In this document: positions 46,801 through 60,214 of the stretch, one piece after another
Numbering within the stretch: the stretch's first letter is position 1
Layout of the letters: the number at the start of each line of letters is the position of its first letter
Origin: Prunella strophiata
Lineage: Eukaryota > Chordata > Aves > Passeriformes > Prunellidae
Direction of reading: 5' to 3'
Assembly (NCBI GenBank): GCA_036583965.1
Contig: JAZBQD010000014.1
Coordinates: 4,930,191-4,994,190, forward strand
Length of the DNA stretch: 64,000 nt
Made by a program: the position numbers and the translations under genes
The notes under the pieces: generated by a model
What the model was told of the DNA's origin: nothing
Database searches by the model: none
What the model saw: only the letters and a program-made list of their open reading frames with translations

Positions 46801-49800
46801 ATTATGTGGTGGAAAATTCTGGCATGCACATGTACATTAGAGACATAAAAGATCTCCTAATTAGAGACAGGATCATTTGTGAGACATGTGATTTCAGTTT
46901 ACAGGAGAATTGCTGAGGAAAAAAAATCTAACCCTAAAGGAATGAATCAAAGAATAAGAGCAGCTGAACTATCCAGGAAAAGGAGCAAAACAATGGCCAC
47001 TTTTGCAGGACACAGCAGAGTCCAGGAAAGAGGGAAGAGAGGGATGAACCTGTGAGCAATGCACAAAAGTGAAGTAAGTTTTGGGACTGGTGGGAAGGGA
47101 GCCCCAAGGATTTAGTTCAGCAGTGGGCAGTGGCACTGAGCTGTGTCTGGCTGAGCAGACTCTCCCCTCCTTGGCAGGGAGGCAGAAGGAGACCACAGGG
47201 CAGTGACAGGGCATCGGTGAGGTGGACGAAGCAGCAGGCTGTTCTGGAGCTCAGCATGTCTGAAGTAAAATGGAATCCAAGAGCCAGCCTTCAGGGATCT
47301 CTGGGTTAGCAATCTCTAGTTAGCCACCAAATGTTTGCATGGAAAGCACAACTGTCAAAAAGAAAGTTGGGGTGATCCATTTGCATTTCCGAGAGAGGAG
47401 AAGGAGGAAGATAAGGTTTGAAAGGGGCACCAGGAAGTCAATCTGTCTGAGCATGACCTGAATGTTACCCCAGTTTTTTGTGTTTCTCTGCGCCTTTCTC
47501 TAAAGAAAAGCCAATTATATTTCAGAAGAATAGGGGCCTCTCATGTTGTTATTCATCATGTGGCACATGAAACACCAACACTAACTCTGAAACTGTGAGT
47601 TAACCTTGTCCTTTCATCACGTATGGTCATCTCATCACTAGGCTGGTGACTGCTCAAAGCTGCCTGAAAGTGGTTGAGCCACAGACAACTAAACTTTTAT
47701 ACATCAGTACAAAAGCAGCAAAGAAGATGAGATGGAAAACTGATTGTCCCCAGGGATGCAGCATAGTGGTTTGGGTAGTCCTGCTTAGAAAGCCACTTGT
47801 GGCTTTTATAATGAGGAACTTAAGGTTTGAATTTTCAGACTTATTAGCTGTACATTTGTTTGTTTTTTATTAACTTAATATACTACGTGCCACATTTTCC
47901 TTGGGGTATTGAGTCAAGTGATGGATTCATCCAGTTTAGCTCTAAATGCATGGGCTCTCTTTTTCATAAAACTTTGAAAATATTTGGGTCTCATATTTCC
48001 TGAAGGATTTTATTTTATGCCTGTATATTTTGGTACAGCAGCTAATGTTTGCTGTCCTGTTTCTTTTCTGACAATATGTGCTTCTGGCTAATGTAGAGGG
48101 GGAATGTAGTTTTTGTTTGTTCTCTTTCTTGACCCGTGAGAATTAGAGTTGTCTTCTTATATGAGCAGACAGAGTTAAACCACTTTAGTCTACAAAAGAA
48201 TCACTGGAAGTTTCCAATCCCCTCGCTCTCTGCTTCAATGGAAAGAAAAACAGGTTTTAAAAAGTCTGAGAAAGATATGGCTATTAAGCTAATCCAGTAT
48301 ACTTCATCTAGCTGCTAAAAATCTTGACTCTTAACAGTGATTAAATATAATTGCATCAGTAAAGGTGGTGTAAAAAAACCCCTGGCTTTCATTAGAAGCT
48401 ATCTTTAGGAAACCATGGTTCTTTGAGTTAAAAAGTTACATGTAACATCGCTGTTTTATTGTGGGAGTACTTTGGAGGTTTCTTAAAAACAGAGTTATGT
48501 AGAAAAAATAAATAAACCCCAACAGAACAAATACACAATTCTGAAGTATTCTTCTGTATTTCAATATATATCTGTAGTGCATGCTGTTTATTAAAAAAGA
48601 AAATTGGGCATAAAACTGAAAAATTAATGGATAAATATTGAACCATCCTAAAGATCTAATCAAATAGTAAAGACGTTCCAAAGAAAAAAACAAATTAACA
48701 AACCACCACCTATGTGCAAGATAAAATTGTCATAGGATGAAATGGAAGGACTCCTAGTAATTTAAATTAAATTAAATTCTTTTTTTTACTACTCTTCAGT
48801 TTGGAAGGGAATCTGTTCACTATTTTAAGAGCTGAAAAACAATGTTGCTTAACTTTTTCTCTTATTTTCATAAATTTAAAATCTGAGCTGTGTCAGAGCC
48901 TTACTTACTGCACAATTTTTCTAGAGAATTTAAAATTTCTCCAAATTAAATTATCTGAAAAAGCTCTTCCTAGACAGTCAGATGTTAAAAAATTCAGCAG
49001 TTTTGGTATAATGCAGAAAATACCACATGCTGCTCTGTATCCTTGGGCTGAACTGGATATTTGCACTTTTGTGTTTGTTTTGTAGATTATGAAAAATTGT
49101 GTAAACTGAAAGAGGACTGTAAAACCTCCTACCCTGAAATACTGAAAAATATAAAATAATCTAGTTCTTACATAGCTTTTTCATTGCCAATGTTAAATGT
49201 TAGTGCAAGTATTTATTGCAAGAATCTGAATGACTGCAAAGACAAAAGTACAACAGTGAGCCTTGTTTGCTTAGAGAAATCATATACTCCCAATGTGTTT
49301 GAGGGGAATAATTGTCCATTTTTTGTGGGTATTCAGGTGAAGTGATAATTCTGAAGCAGAGAATGCTATTGATAATGTTTCCACTGGAATACTCACTAAA
49401 AATGTATTTAGCTGTCTCCATAAACAGAGTATAAGCAAAGTTTAAGTCCAGATAGTGACTGGCCCATGGTGAGATGCTGAACTAAATGCTGATTTGTCTT
49501 CTCCACATACTTTCTGCTTTGAAGTTATTAAAGATATTAAAGCCATAAAAAATAAGTTAGTATTTTAATATTAGGGCATTTAATGAAATATTCCAAACAT
49601 AGGTGTATATATATGTAGATATGCACTATACAAAAAAAGATAGCATGAATGATGAAAAATTAGCCCCTTGTGAATTCATTATTTCTATTCTGTTTAACTA
49701 TTTGCCTCTTATTTTGAGAATCCCAACGTGGAAAAATATTTTTATAATTTGAGTTTGGCATTTTGGCCCTCGTGCAGTTTTGATTCACAAGTTGAAATCC

Positions 49801-52800
49801 AGTTTCCATGGCAATTAGCTGAATTTTTGATAAGCTTTGAATTTCTCCCACAAATTAAGACAACTGGGGAACATCATTTGGGCTGATTCTGTCCTTAATG
49901 TCAGCCCTAGTATTCTCCCTTTTATTCAGTGTGAATGGGAGCTGTATTTGGATGATGATTTAAATCAAGATTCCCAAATGTTACTACAAGAAGTTCTCTT
50001 TTATCAAGGGAAACAAGGGTATTTGATAACATTGAGTTACTTTTTGTGTGACAGCCATCCATGACATCCTCAGCAGGAGCAGCAGATCTGCCCCTGCCCC
50101 ACACCATAAACACCAGCAATCGGTGTAGCTTTTCTCTGATTACTTTCAGAACAGCTGAAATAAAAATGAACACTATTTTTTAGGAAGTAGAAAAATAAAT
50201 AAATAAAGCCTATAATATAAGCTTGATATATAGCTTGAAAGGAGGGGTTAGGCTAAACTTATTTTATTAGAATAGTCAGGAGAAGTGAAACTCCAAGTAC
50301 CAGCTCGTTTTCCTAGCTCTGACTTCGTAACTGGGAGAGTTGGATGGGATAGAAATTGGCTGCTATGGGCAGGGTGGGACAAGAATGCCATCATTTGCTA
50401 CTCTGCAAATGTCTGTCCCAGGCCCTCAGACAGGAGGGTGGCAGTGAAAGCAGACCCTTCCCTGCACTGGAAATGCCAGGTGATGGACTTGAGCACTATT
50501 CACATTCTGAGTGTATTTCTGGCTTTCCTAATCTTTGATCCTGCCATTGAATCCGCGGGGGTGCAAAAATCCACCCACACAGATCCGATGTCAAAATCCT
50601 GGCCTTAATTATTTATGGTTTGGTTTGGACAAATTACTGTTCTCTGTTCAGTAACCACAGTTATTGCCAGAAATGCAGGACAATCTAAAACATGCATATA
50701 TACATTATGTAGGTATGAACATATATCTTTTTATAAAGATCATACCTTTATTAATGTATTTTGACTCTTAACTGAAATTCTCATTTCTGAGTCTCGCCCT
50801 GTGCTGCTTTTCACCTGACCAGATAGGCCTGGATTTATGGCAATTAATTCTCAGAAAAAATGAGTTCATAATGTTTATAATCTGAAAGCCAGCCTAGAAC
50901 AAGAAGAACATCCAGCTTTATACACCTTGCACTAAGATCCTACTGATTTGTTAAACTGCTGAGGGACTGTACTAGTTTTCTGCACTAAAGAGGCACCCCC
51001 TTTTTTAACTGTCTCTGGGCTCTATTCATTATTCCAACCATTGCAAGTTAGATCATTTTCATCTGTATATAAACAGAAAAGGAATCTCTTAGGAAGAAAA
51101 CCCCTTTAAACAGGAACAGTAAATTTCACAAAAGAAAACTAAAATCAGAATTTTACAGCAAAAGCAGACATTGCAGAGCCACTGCAGAGCTTGGCAGTGC
51201 CAGCCAGCACCATTCTTTAGTTAAGTAAGGAAAACTTTGTGAGTTTTATGTGTTTCCCAAAGTCTTTCTTTCCTTCTTTTCATCTTACTTTTTTCCTGAA
51301 TTTTTAATTTTAAGTTAATGCTGATATAATTGCTGACATAATGCTTAAAAATAGGTTCCCAGCAGTTGAGTATTGCTTTAAATTTGGATTTTTGTCTTTT
51401 GTTTTTTCCTTACTAGAACTGTGTATAAAAATATGCTCTCTTCAAAAGTTCATGGGTAGGACATGGCAGGCCTGGTCATTTCACTTCTTGCATGTTCTCA
51501 GTTGGAAGTCCACTGAATATCAGCAGAAGCTCCCAGACAATTCCTGTGCCTGCTTAAAATTGTTCAAAACTGAATTTTGTTTGAAGTTAAAAATCTGTAC
51601 CCCATTTTTCAGTGAGGTGCCAGCCAGGTGCTCTAAAACATGTTCCTAATTATTTGCTTTTGATCTGATGAGAGAGCAGCACTAGTTTTCATTTTCAAGT
51701 TCATCTATGCTTTTAGATCCAAGATATCAGTGGAATGCATTATGGATATGGATTGCAGTTCCAGTCTTAGAGTGTCTGAAGCAGTTCCTAGACTCACAGG
51801 AAATATTTGTTTTACACATGTTATTATTGAGGAAAACCCAATGGCAATAAAAGTATTCCAGAATGGAAAAAAACTTTCTAGTAAAAATCACGTTTGTGTG
51901 AGTGGCCTATCTGAAAATGCTAGAACCTCACAAAGCACAGCATATCTGTCTCACCAGAAGTAGTAGACTTGATTTTCACTAAAGAGTGTTTGCAGTTTTC
52001 AGAAATTAAATACAGCATTAGCATTTTTACAGGTTATTAAATAATGCAAAAGACCTTTTCCAGCTGGGTACAGTTCATATTTCCAAGTCATGGATGTGTC
52101 TGGGGCTTCTTCAAAAAAATGTTTTCAAGCTTTCAGAATTGCACCTTTCAGAGCTTTGGTTCTCTGCAGTTGGTGTTGGAATGGATTGTTTTGTAAGCCT
52201 GAATTAAACCTCTTGAGGGGTTCCTCTGTCTCCTCCTGATTGAAAGGAATGGTAAGCTAAGGCTGAAGGTCCACTTCAGACATTTAGTGATGAGAAGCCA
52301 GTTTCACAACAGGAAAGAATTTTACATTTAATATATTTGTATAGTTTTGTTTGGGTTTTTTTCCTGCAGAGTTACCAGATTTTAGCATGGCTTGTATGGA
52401 TGTTACAATTTTTTTTAAAGATTGTGAGCCAGGGTTTAAAAAATCACTGGTCATTCTGGAAATGAAAGTGTTGAAGAGCTAATCTAGAAAATTGGCTGAT
52501 ACCAGTTTTAAAGGTTTCGAAGTGTTCAGCTTTGTGCAGGAGATCTACCTACTGAAGTGTCTCAGGCTGGGATACAAAAGGCCAAACTTACCATCCTTCA
52601 GTCTTTGACCTACTTCAATTTTTATGAGAACTTGCTATAAATATCTACTTGCCAATTAATACAAAGCGCTATCTGGCAGTGTCCCACAGTAAAAAATTGT
52701 CTGCATATATGAATCCATATGGGAAGCATGGATGTGATACAAACAAGAACTGTGTTTCATCTTTCAAGCTACAATTAGATTGTGGCTTTTCAAAATCTGC

Positions 52801-53839
52801 AGATTTTCTCTGTAAATTAATCTTCCAGTGTCTTTTGTTGCTAGTCTTTCAAGTTCTATCAGCTTCCAGCTAGAAAGCTAATGATAAAGCATCAGAATTG
52901 TGCCCTTTTAAAAGAAGAAAAGCAGGGTAGGCATCTGTAATAGAAGTGTAATGACACCAAATCTGCATGTACAGTTCAGAATTATTTGCCTACATGCTTG
53001 TTCATTGGCACACAGACATTTTCTTCAGTGCTTTATCTGCATATGATGTTTTGCAGCACCAGTCTGGCATCATTAGACATCTAGCCACCAGCATTTTAGA
53101 GATTTTTCCACAGAGCCATAAAATTGCACCTTCCTTGCTGAATCTAAAATCCAGCCCACCTGTAATAACAGAGCAGTGGAACAGTATGGATCTCTCCTGA
53201 ATGTCTGCAGTGCAGTGAGCTGGGGTGGCTTGCCTTCACACTGAAGTAAGGGTCATGTCCTAATGTTATGCCTTCCTGTTTAAAATGAATGGCTTGTAAA
53301 TGTTTATCTCAGCTAGAAGTGAGAACGTGGTCTACATCTGTGCTCTCCAATTCCCCCTTGGAGAAGCCGTGCAGTGAAACAGCTGCATATCCCTTCACGT
53401 CCTTCTCTTATGTTAAACATGTACATCTCTGGCTTCAGCTCTTTGCCAGGTTTCCCCTTGGATTCCAGGTTGAAGCTTGAAGTAGTTTTGTCTGGATTTA
53501 TAGTGGGTTACATTCTTTTCTCCAGGAAAGAGCGAGCGAAAGGGATCAGCCCAGCGCAGACGGACTGACAGTCCATGCAGTGTCATGCAGTGTAGAGTTT
53601 CTTTGGTTCTGCCAATAGGTATTGCAGTGTAAAATGTCTGGAGGCTAGTTGGGGCTGCTTCTCTAGAGACAGGACCAAAGTATACAGTACTGGCTTTCAT
53701 TTTGCTGTTTTTGGACAGTCAGGGCTGCTTTCCATTTCCTACAATGTTCCAGTATAACCAAGGCACATGTGCTCGGTAGTGGAGGCTTCTGAGACCTGGG
53801 GCTTCTGTAAAAAGGAAAAGAGCAAAGTAGTATTTATAC

Positions 53840-54040
53840 AGTATAATATTTTGATTCGCTAATGGGCCGCGAGGTGGGTGTTATCACGAACTACTGTGCG
53901 GCAAGAAAGGTTCCTGAAACACGGATCAGCTTACTCCATCTCCAAATCGTTGCAGATAACACAGTGTTTAGTTTCTAATTAGACTTGTGTTGTGCTAATT
54001 CTCGAGAGCAGTGCAAGTGATTGACGTGCTGCATTTTAGT
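53840..54040. promoter_or_regulatory. CpG-retaining block, candidate conserved enhancer
   Basis: About eight CpGs in 200 bp stand out in a CpG-poor neighbourhood. The text is non-repetitive and includes homeodomain-type cores (TCTAATTAGA at about 53976-53985 and GCTAATTC at about 53995). No open frame or splice context supports an exon. It resembles the conserved non-coding elements found in deserts near developmental genes. Conservation itself cannot be seen from one sequence. Confidence 0.4.
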
Positions 54041-57000
54041 GGCAAGTAGCAGAGCAGCTGAGTGGAGCTCAGTGATGAAGCCAGCATCCAGCTGCTGAGG
54101 AAAGCACACTGCTCCCAGAGACTGATTTGCAGGATGAACACACGCTGATTGGTGTGGCCTTGCTCCGAGGGGAAGGAGGAAATAAAGGCACATAGCCTTC
54201 AATTAGACAAATGATATTCTGGTCCTAAAAGGATTAGGAAAGAAACATCTAACTGAAAATAAAAGTCCAATGTGTAATAGTTCACAAATTACATATTTAC
54301 TTTGGATAGTATTTTTTACTGTTTCTTAGGAGAGGATGGACGTTATTCTTTTTCCATGCCTAAATCCCCTGTATTTAAAACACAGATGGTTCATCCTAAG
54401 TGCTGGTTTCTGTGCATGTAAGTAATAAGTGTAAGCTTCAAGGCAGAGCCTTGTGAACTGTTTCTGATGGAACATGCCAGAGCAGCACAGGCATTTTATG
54501 TAACTAAAATTGTTTCAGAATCAATTTTGCCAGCACTTTTCCTTTGTGGCCAGCTCAAGTCAATATGTTTGGTAGTGCAGTTCCACTGTGGATATAAAAA
54601 TAAAAACATGGATTTGATACAGACAGTCTAGTTGAGCTAGACTGGGTTACTGTAAGGAACATTTCCTAGCTTTAACCCTCTAGTCAGGTCCAAATCCTTT
54701 CAGTCAGATTCTTGATGTAGAGTTTGGCTTTTTCAAATCATCATCATCATTGCATTCAGCACTGACAAAGGCTGTGCCTGTGACTCTTGGATGTTATTCA
54801 TGTAGCATTTGAATTTTTTCACAGCCTTTAAAGCCCCTGTGAGGCCAAGCAGGGCTGTTCCTTTGCTTTAGGGGCTTTTTGGGCCCCCCATACATGTGTT
54901 AAAGGAGAGGGGCTGGCTAAGGAGTGGCATTTTCTCAGGATGATCAAGCTGTGGCTTGCTGCAAATCCCATCTGCCCTCTCCACATGCAGCATTAGAGGC
55001 CCTTCCTGGAACAAGCTCCTCAGGGATTTACCTGCGTAGGATTTACCAGTACGGGGTCACTGGAAAGGCAGATGGGACACATGATGACAGACTTGGACCA
55101 GTTGCATTTGGCAGAGAAAACACCTATGGAGTAGGATAGTGACTGTATGGCTCAGAATTTCTTTTTAAGCGTTATTCTTTGTGGATCTCATCCCCCAGTC
55201 AAATAGCAAATATTGTGGTACAAATACCAATGTTACCATGCAGAACTTAGATTTTCAGAATTGCCAAGTGAGCACTGCAGGCTGCAAAGAGTGTGCTTGT
55301 GCAAACTGTAGAACAGATAAAGGTATTTGTTCCTGTCTGTGTGCTTCAGCCTACCAGGGATACTTTTTTGCAGGCTGTGTAAGGAAAGGTCAGATTTTGC
55401 TTTGGCAGTTGATGTTGGGGTGAATTAAATCAGACTTGAAAGCCACAACAATATCCCAGGTAATAAAATTTAATCTTGAAGTAAGAATGACACATTTGTC
55501 TTCTGCTTGAGAAAGGAAGGTATAGGGCAACCCAGACTTGTCACACTGTTTTGTCTCTCTCAGAAAATGCAGAAAGAAGGCTCTGGACTTTGAGAGAGCT
55601 TTAGGAAACTTGGGAGGAAAAATCATGTGGCGTAAAGATTCACTTGACCCAATTATGGGCAACATGTTTTAAATATATGAACTTGTAAAGAGCCCATGCT
55701 TTTTCATACTGAGTAAAAATGTTCTGCTGCTTGCTGTGAAGATGAAACTTGTCCTGGACTTCACTGGCAGTGAAACCAGGCTTGCTACAGATCTGTGTTG
55801 CAGATTAGGTCATTTACTCATATTTCAGGTATGTTTTTTCCAGTTTCTCTTCCTTCACTGCTCTGTTAAAGTACTGCAGCTGCCTGGAGGGCCATAGGCA
55901 TTGAAAAGGCATGAAGCACTAAAAAGATAAATTTTGGGTCCTTTTTCTTAGTCAAACAGTTTTTATGTACCAAGTACAGTATTTTATGCTGCCCAAGGAA
56001 ACGGATATCATTTGCTATACTGTAAAATAACACAAAAGCCATTCTGGCTCTCCTTGAAGCCAGAGAGAACATTCCACTTGCTTTCAGTGGGAATTTGTAA
56101 GCAATCCATGATGCAGTTTCTGTCAGAGCAGGAGAAAGCTGAGAGTCCATAGTACCATGCAAATGTGAAATGAAAGAACTTGGTGCCATATCATTTGCAC
56201 ATTTCAGAAAGAAACTGTCTTGGGTTTAGAGGAAGAACCCCATAAACTTGTTACTCAGGCACTCTCACATCCAGAGAAAGAGGCCAGAGAAAGAAGTGTG
56301 CAACTGCCCTCCAGCCTGGTAGTATTTTGTCTGAGTGTGTGTTAGAGCATGGGGAAGGAGTGACCAGCTTCTTTTTCTGGGTGTTCCCTTCAATCTGCAG
56401 GGTGAAGTGTCAGCTGCTGTTTGAATGTGTAATAATCGCCAGGAAATCATAAATCTAGAATAGTTGTTTGTGCAAAGCAGAGCTTGAAATGGAAGAACTC
56501 CAAGGAAGACATCTCTGTTTTTTAAAGATAGTTTTCCCCTGGGCTTTCCCTGCCACAAGCCAGCTGACGTTTGGCTGCCCCAGAGCTGTTCCCTGTGCAC
56601 CTGGTGCTCACTGTGCCTGAGCAGACCTGAAAAGGGGAGCCCAGCACTGGGCTGTGTGTGAAGGGGAATGTATGGGTTAATGTGCCTTCCAGACACCTGC
56701 ATCAGCAGCATGGCAGCAAAAAGAAATGTCTCATGTTCCCACCACATGAGATCAGCCTTAAATTCTCTAGAACAATGTGGTGTCTCTGCAACTGTGGAGA
56801 ACCTGGGGCCTTGTCAGGCATTCTCTCAGATTATTCTTGTTGCACCTTGATAGAGGTAAGACTTAATTATTAGATCCTCAGCTTTAGACTCCCTACAGTT
56901 ACTCAATGCACAGAGTTTACTTTATCTATAATTTTCCGCTCTAGCCTTACAGTTTACTATAGGGAGATTATATACTTGCAGCTACTGGCAGAATTTGCCT

Positions 57001-59522
57001 ACCAGGAAAGGACATGGTTTTGAGCTCCGTGGGATGTTACTGATGTGTAAATCATTTCATCTCATCCAAATAGTGGCCACTCTGTCCTTTTTTACAATAT
57101 ACCTTGCTTTAATGTTTTAAAACAATGGGTGATTTTGGGTGATCAGGTTCAGCAATCTTCAGAGGGACCCAAAATCTTTAGAAATTGCTGTTAAGGAAGA
57201 TTATATCTTCTAAAATCACATTGCCCCGAGTTTCAAAAATCTCAGGCTTGCATCAGTATTCATAAGAGACACAAGCTCAGCAATATTAAATGAAAGAATA
57301 CCTTTATGGAAAGTACTTTACATGCACAGTAAATGCATTTTAGAACCTGTTTGAAATGGATGTGTAGAGCCTTATGTTCAGAGAAAGGCAAAAACTTAGC
57401 AAACAGAAGTGTTTGAAACTGGGAACAAGTGTGTGGGTCTTTTGCTACTGGATCTGGATTTTAATTAGACCTCTGTGCTGCTGTCTGATCTGTGATGAGG
57501 TGACAGATCAATCTGCCATGCAGTCATCAGGACAGAATGGTAAGGGGAGGCAGAGACCAAGAGAACCAGAGGTTAGAGGAGACTTGGACTTGTGCCTGAT
57601 ACAGCCCATGGCAGTGTCTGGTTGGTGGGGCTGCCTGGAGTTTTGAAAGATGAGCAGAATAAAGGAAAATACCAAAGAAGGAGAAATGAAGTATACTCTG
57701 GGCATTCTGTAACATTTCTGCTCTCACCCAGCTCTATGTGAAGTGGCAATATATGTGTAGTTATGTTGATTTATCTTCATGTTAAGGTCAGTTAACCAAC
57801 TCTTCCACAAAGATAGAACACATATTTTCTTACTGGCCTCAAGAGAAAACGATTCTCTGGTGTTCATTCTGATGAATTTAGAAGAATTTCACAGGACATT
57901 TTCCCAAATTCTCTGCTTGTATGAAATGGTGCAGCGTCACTTTACTCAGTGCAAGCTTATGCCAGTTTTTGTGTCAGGTGATATGGCTTTGATGACAAAT
58001 CATTTGTCCCCAGTTCCTGAGTAACCAAGAGATGGAAGTTTTCATTAGGTTTGGATTGTAGCTTTCCTATAATGTGAGCACTCCAGGTGAGTTGGCCTAA
58101 GCCAGTGAGGTGTCTGTGTATGCAGATGTTGTACCCCAGCTAAAACAAGTTTCTGGTTCAGCTGAAGAAGGGGAGTACGAGAAGGGTTGGCAAAGTAGCC
58201 ACTAAATCCAGCAAAGCTTCAAGCACTGCCAGTAGTCTTGAAGGTGGTTCAGTTCAGGAGGTTCAAAACACTTACTAAAGTAGCAGTGCAAATACTTTCC
58301 ATCCTTTCCTATGAAAGGACGTGGTTTGTTTGCTGTTGCTTGTTTACCTGTTCTGCATGGTATGTCACATTTATCAGTCAAATAGACTGTAGGGGGTAAC
58401 AGTACTTTAATAATGATATTTTGACTTGTGCTGTGTTTATTCTGTGTTTTCTGGCTGAATTCATACTCAGATGACTTTTTCTTCTGCTGTTCCAGCATAT
58501 CTGTCTCAGGCTACCCCTAAAAGGAAAAAGCAGTAATCTGGCAAAATGACCTCAGAACACACAAAGAGGAACCACTGGAGACTAATCTGCAAGGTATTCA
58601 GGTATTTGCACTTTCATATCCTACACCAGTAATTGGTGTACACACATTGTATACTCTGCAGTTCTTGTGCTTGTTAACTCACACAAAGTGGGTGAGAAAA
58701 TTATACAAATAAACAAAAAGTCATGTGAAATATTAAACTTGTTTAGTCAGAATGCCCCCATTCAATTTAAAGATGGAGCCAGGTTTGTAAAGGTAGAGTT
58801 GCAGCTCCAAGTTCAACACACATTGATGCTGCTATGCATCACATCTGTTAGCCAGGTCAGATTTTACCATCTGTTACTGCCCAGTGCACTGATGGCCATC
58901 TGAGAAGTGGTGGAGAAAGAGGGTCCTTCTCTGACTTTCCACTGGAGCAGAGTGAACAGCCCTTCCTGTGCTGATGGGCTAAGGCACAATGACACTCCTG
59001 GTGACCTCAGGAGTTAGGTCCTGGGCCAGGCCTACAGTGAGGAAGAAATGAATTTTGGATCCTGGAGATGCCAGAGGTCCTGTGTCACTTGCCAGGCCTC
59101 AAGGATTTTTGTGAGCTTTAGGTTGTGTATATGTCCTGTATACAGCTGAAAGAAAATGAGGCTTTTACAGTTCTTCTCAGTGCAGAAATGAGACTTTCTA
59201 GTTGGATAGCAAGAACAATCTAGAGAAAAGTTGTAATTTTCTAGATAACAGGAAAATAGATTTTTGTTTTATGAATACAATTAGGAGAAAGTAGCACAGC
59301 TCTGTTGAGTCTATGTTCCATGTCTCTGAAGCAGGGAGAATGCTTGTGTGATTCCTTCTCCATGCTCTGTGTGAGCAGGTGATGACACACATGCTATGGG
59401 TGTGCAAAGTGACAACTTAATGGCAGCAAGTAATTACATACATGTTTGTATGGTGGTGTAAGTGCAGAGGTTGGCTGTACACAGCTTTGTAGCTGATTAA
59501 TTGGGGGAAGCAAATGAGCTGC

Positions 59523-59566
59523 TAATGGGAATAAAGGTAAGAGTTAATGGGAGTAAAGGTAAGAGT
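59523..59566. repeat. 22-bp tandem duplication, one mismatch
   Basis: A 22-bp unit starting TAATGGGA and ending GTAAGAGT is present twice in tandem with one A/G difference. Each copy contains a donor-like GGTAAGAG, but no exon fits it. Confidence 0.95.
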
Positions 59567-60187
59567 TGTGCTTGCCCAGTGCACCAATACCAAGGTGCAT
59601 TCAGAGAAAACATTTTATTTGTACAGTCATTGCAGTCTTATGTTATCTCATTGCAATGATTAAGCTGTTATAATTGACTGTTGTTCATGATGAAGTATTT
59701 TAAACAAACCCACAAAAGTAGAGGTATCTCCTAAGGGTATATATATTCAATGGTTATGTAACTGATATGTGAAAAAATCACTATTTTTGAATGTTATATC
59801 ATATGTGACTGTCTAAATAGCAGATGCAAGTAAACAGTAAAGTTGCTGTGGGTATTATTTTAATTCCTGAACTACACACTCTGTCAGCTTCCAGATATTT
59901 ATTCACATTGGTATGTTTTATATGTCCATTCCCGTGGTTTTGGCAGTGTATTCATAGAAGACACTGTTGAGGTACTCTTTCAGATTCTGCTACCAAACTG
60001 CTTCTGGGATTTCATGCAGTTTGCTTCATTTGAGAGAACCTCAGATAAGTTATATGGAAAATTGATAGTAAATCCCAGAGTACCAGGACTTGCTGCACAT
60101 AATGCAGATGTAACACATGGGACCAGTGAATGATGGTATGGTATTTAGTATTATTGTTACTTTTCCTTTCAGTATTTTGTGTTTGGC

Positions 60188-60214
60188 TTTTTTTTGGTTT
60201 TTTTTTTTTTTTTT
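60188..60214. repeat. T-rich tract broken by GG
   Basis: About 25 T are interrupted by one GG, within a T-rich stretch to 60247. It is responsible for the Phe-rich frame there. Confidence 0.85.

Noticed and set aside
55181..55423. Cysteine-rich frame (CKECACANCRTDKGICSC) resembling an EGF-like or toxin-like domain
   Set aside because: The cysteine spacing does not fit a family I can name. It has no signal peptide, and the flanking splice sites are not convincing. Probably chance.
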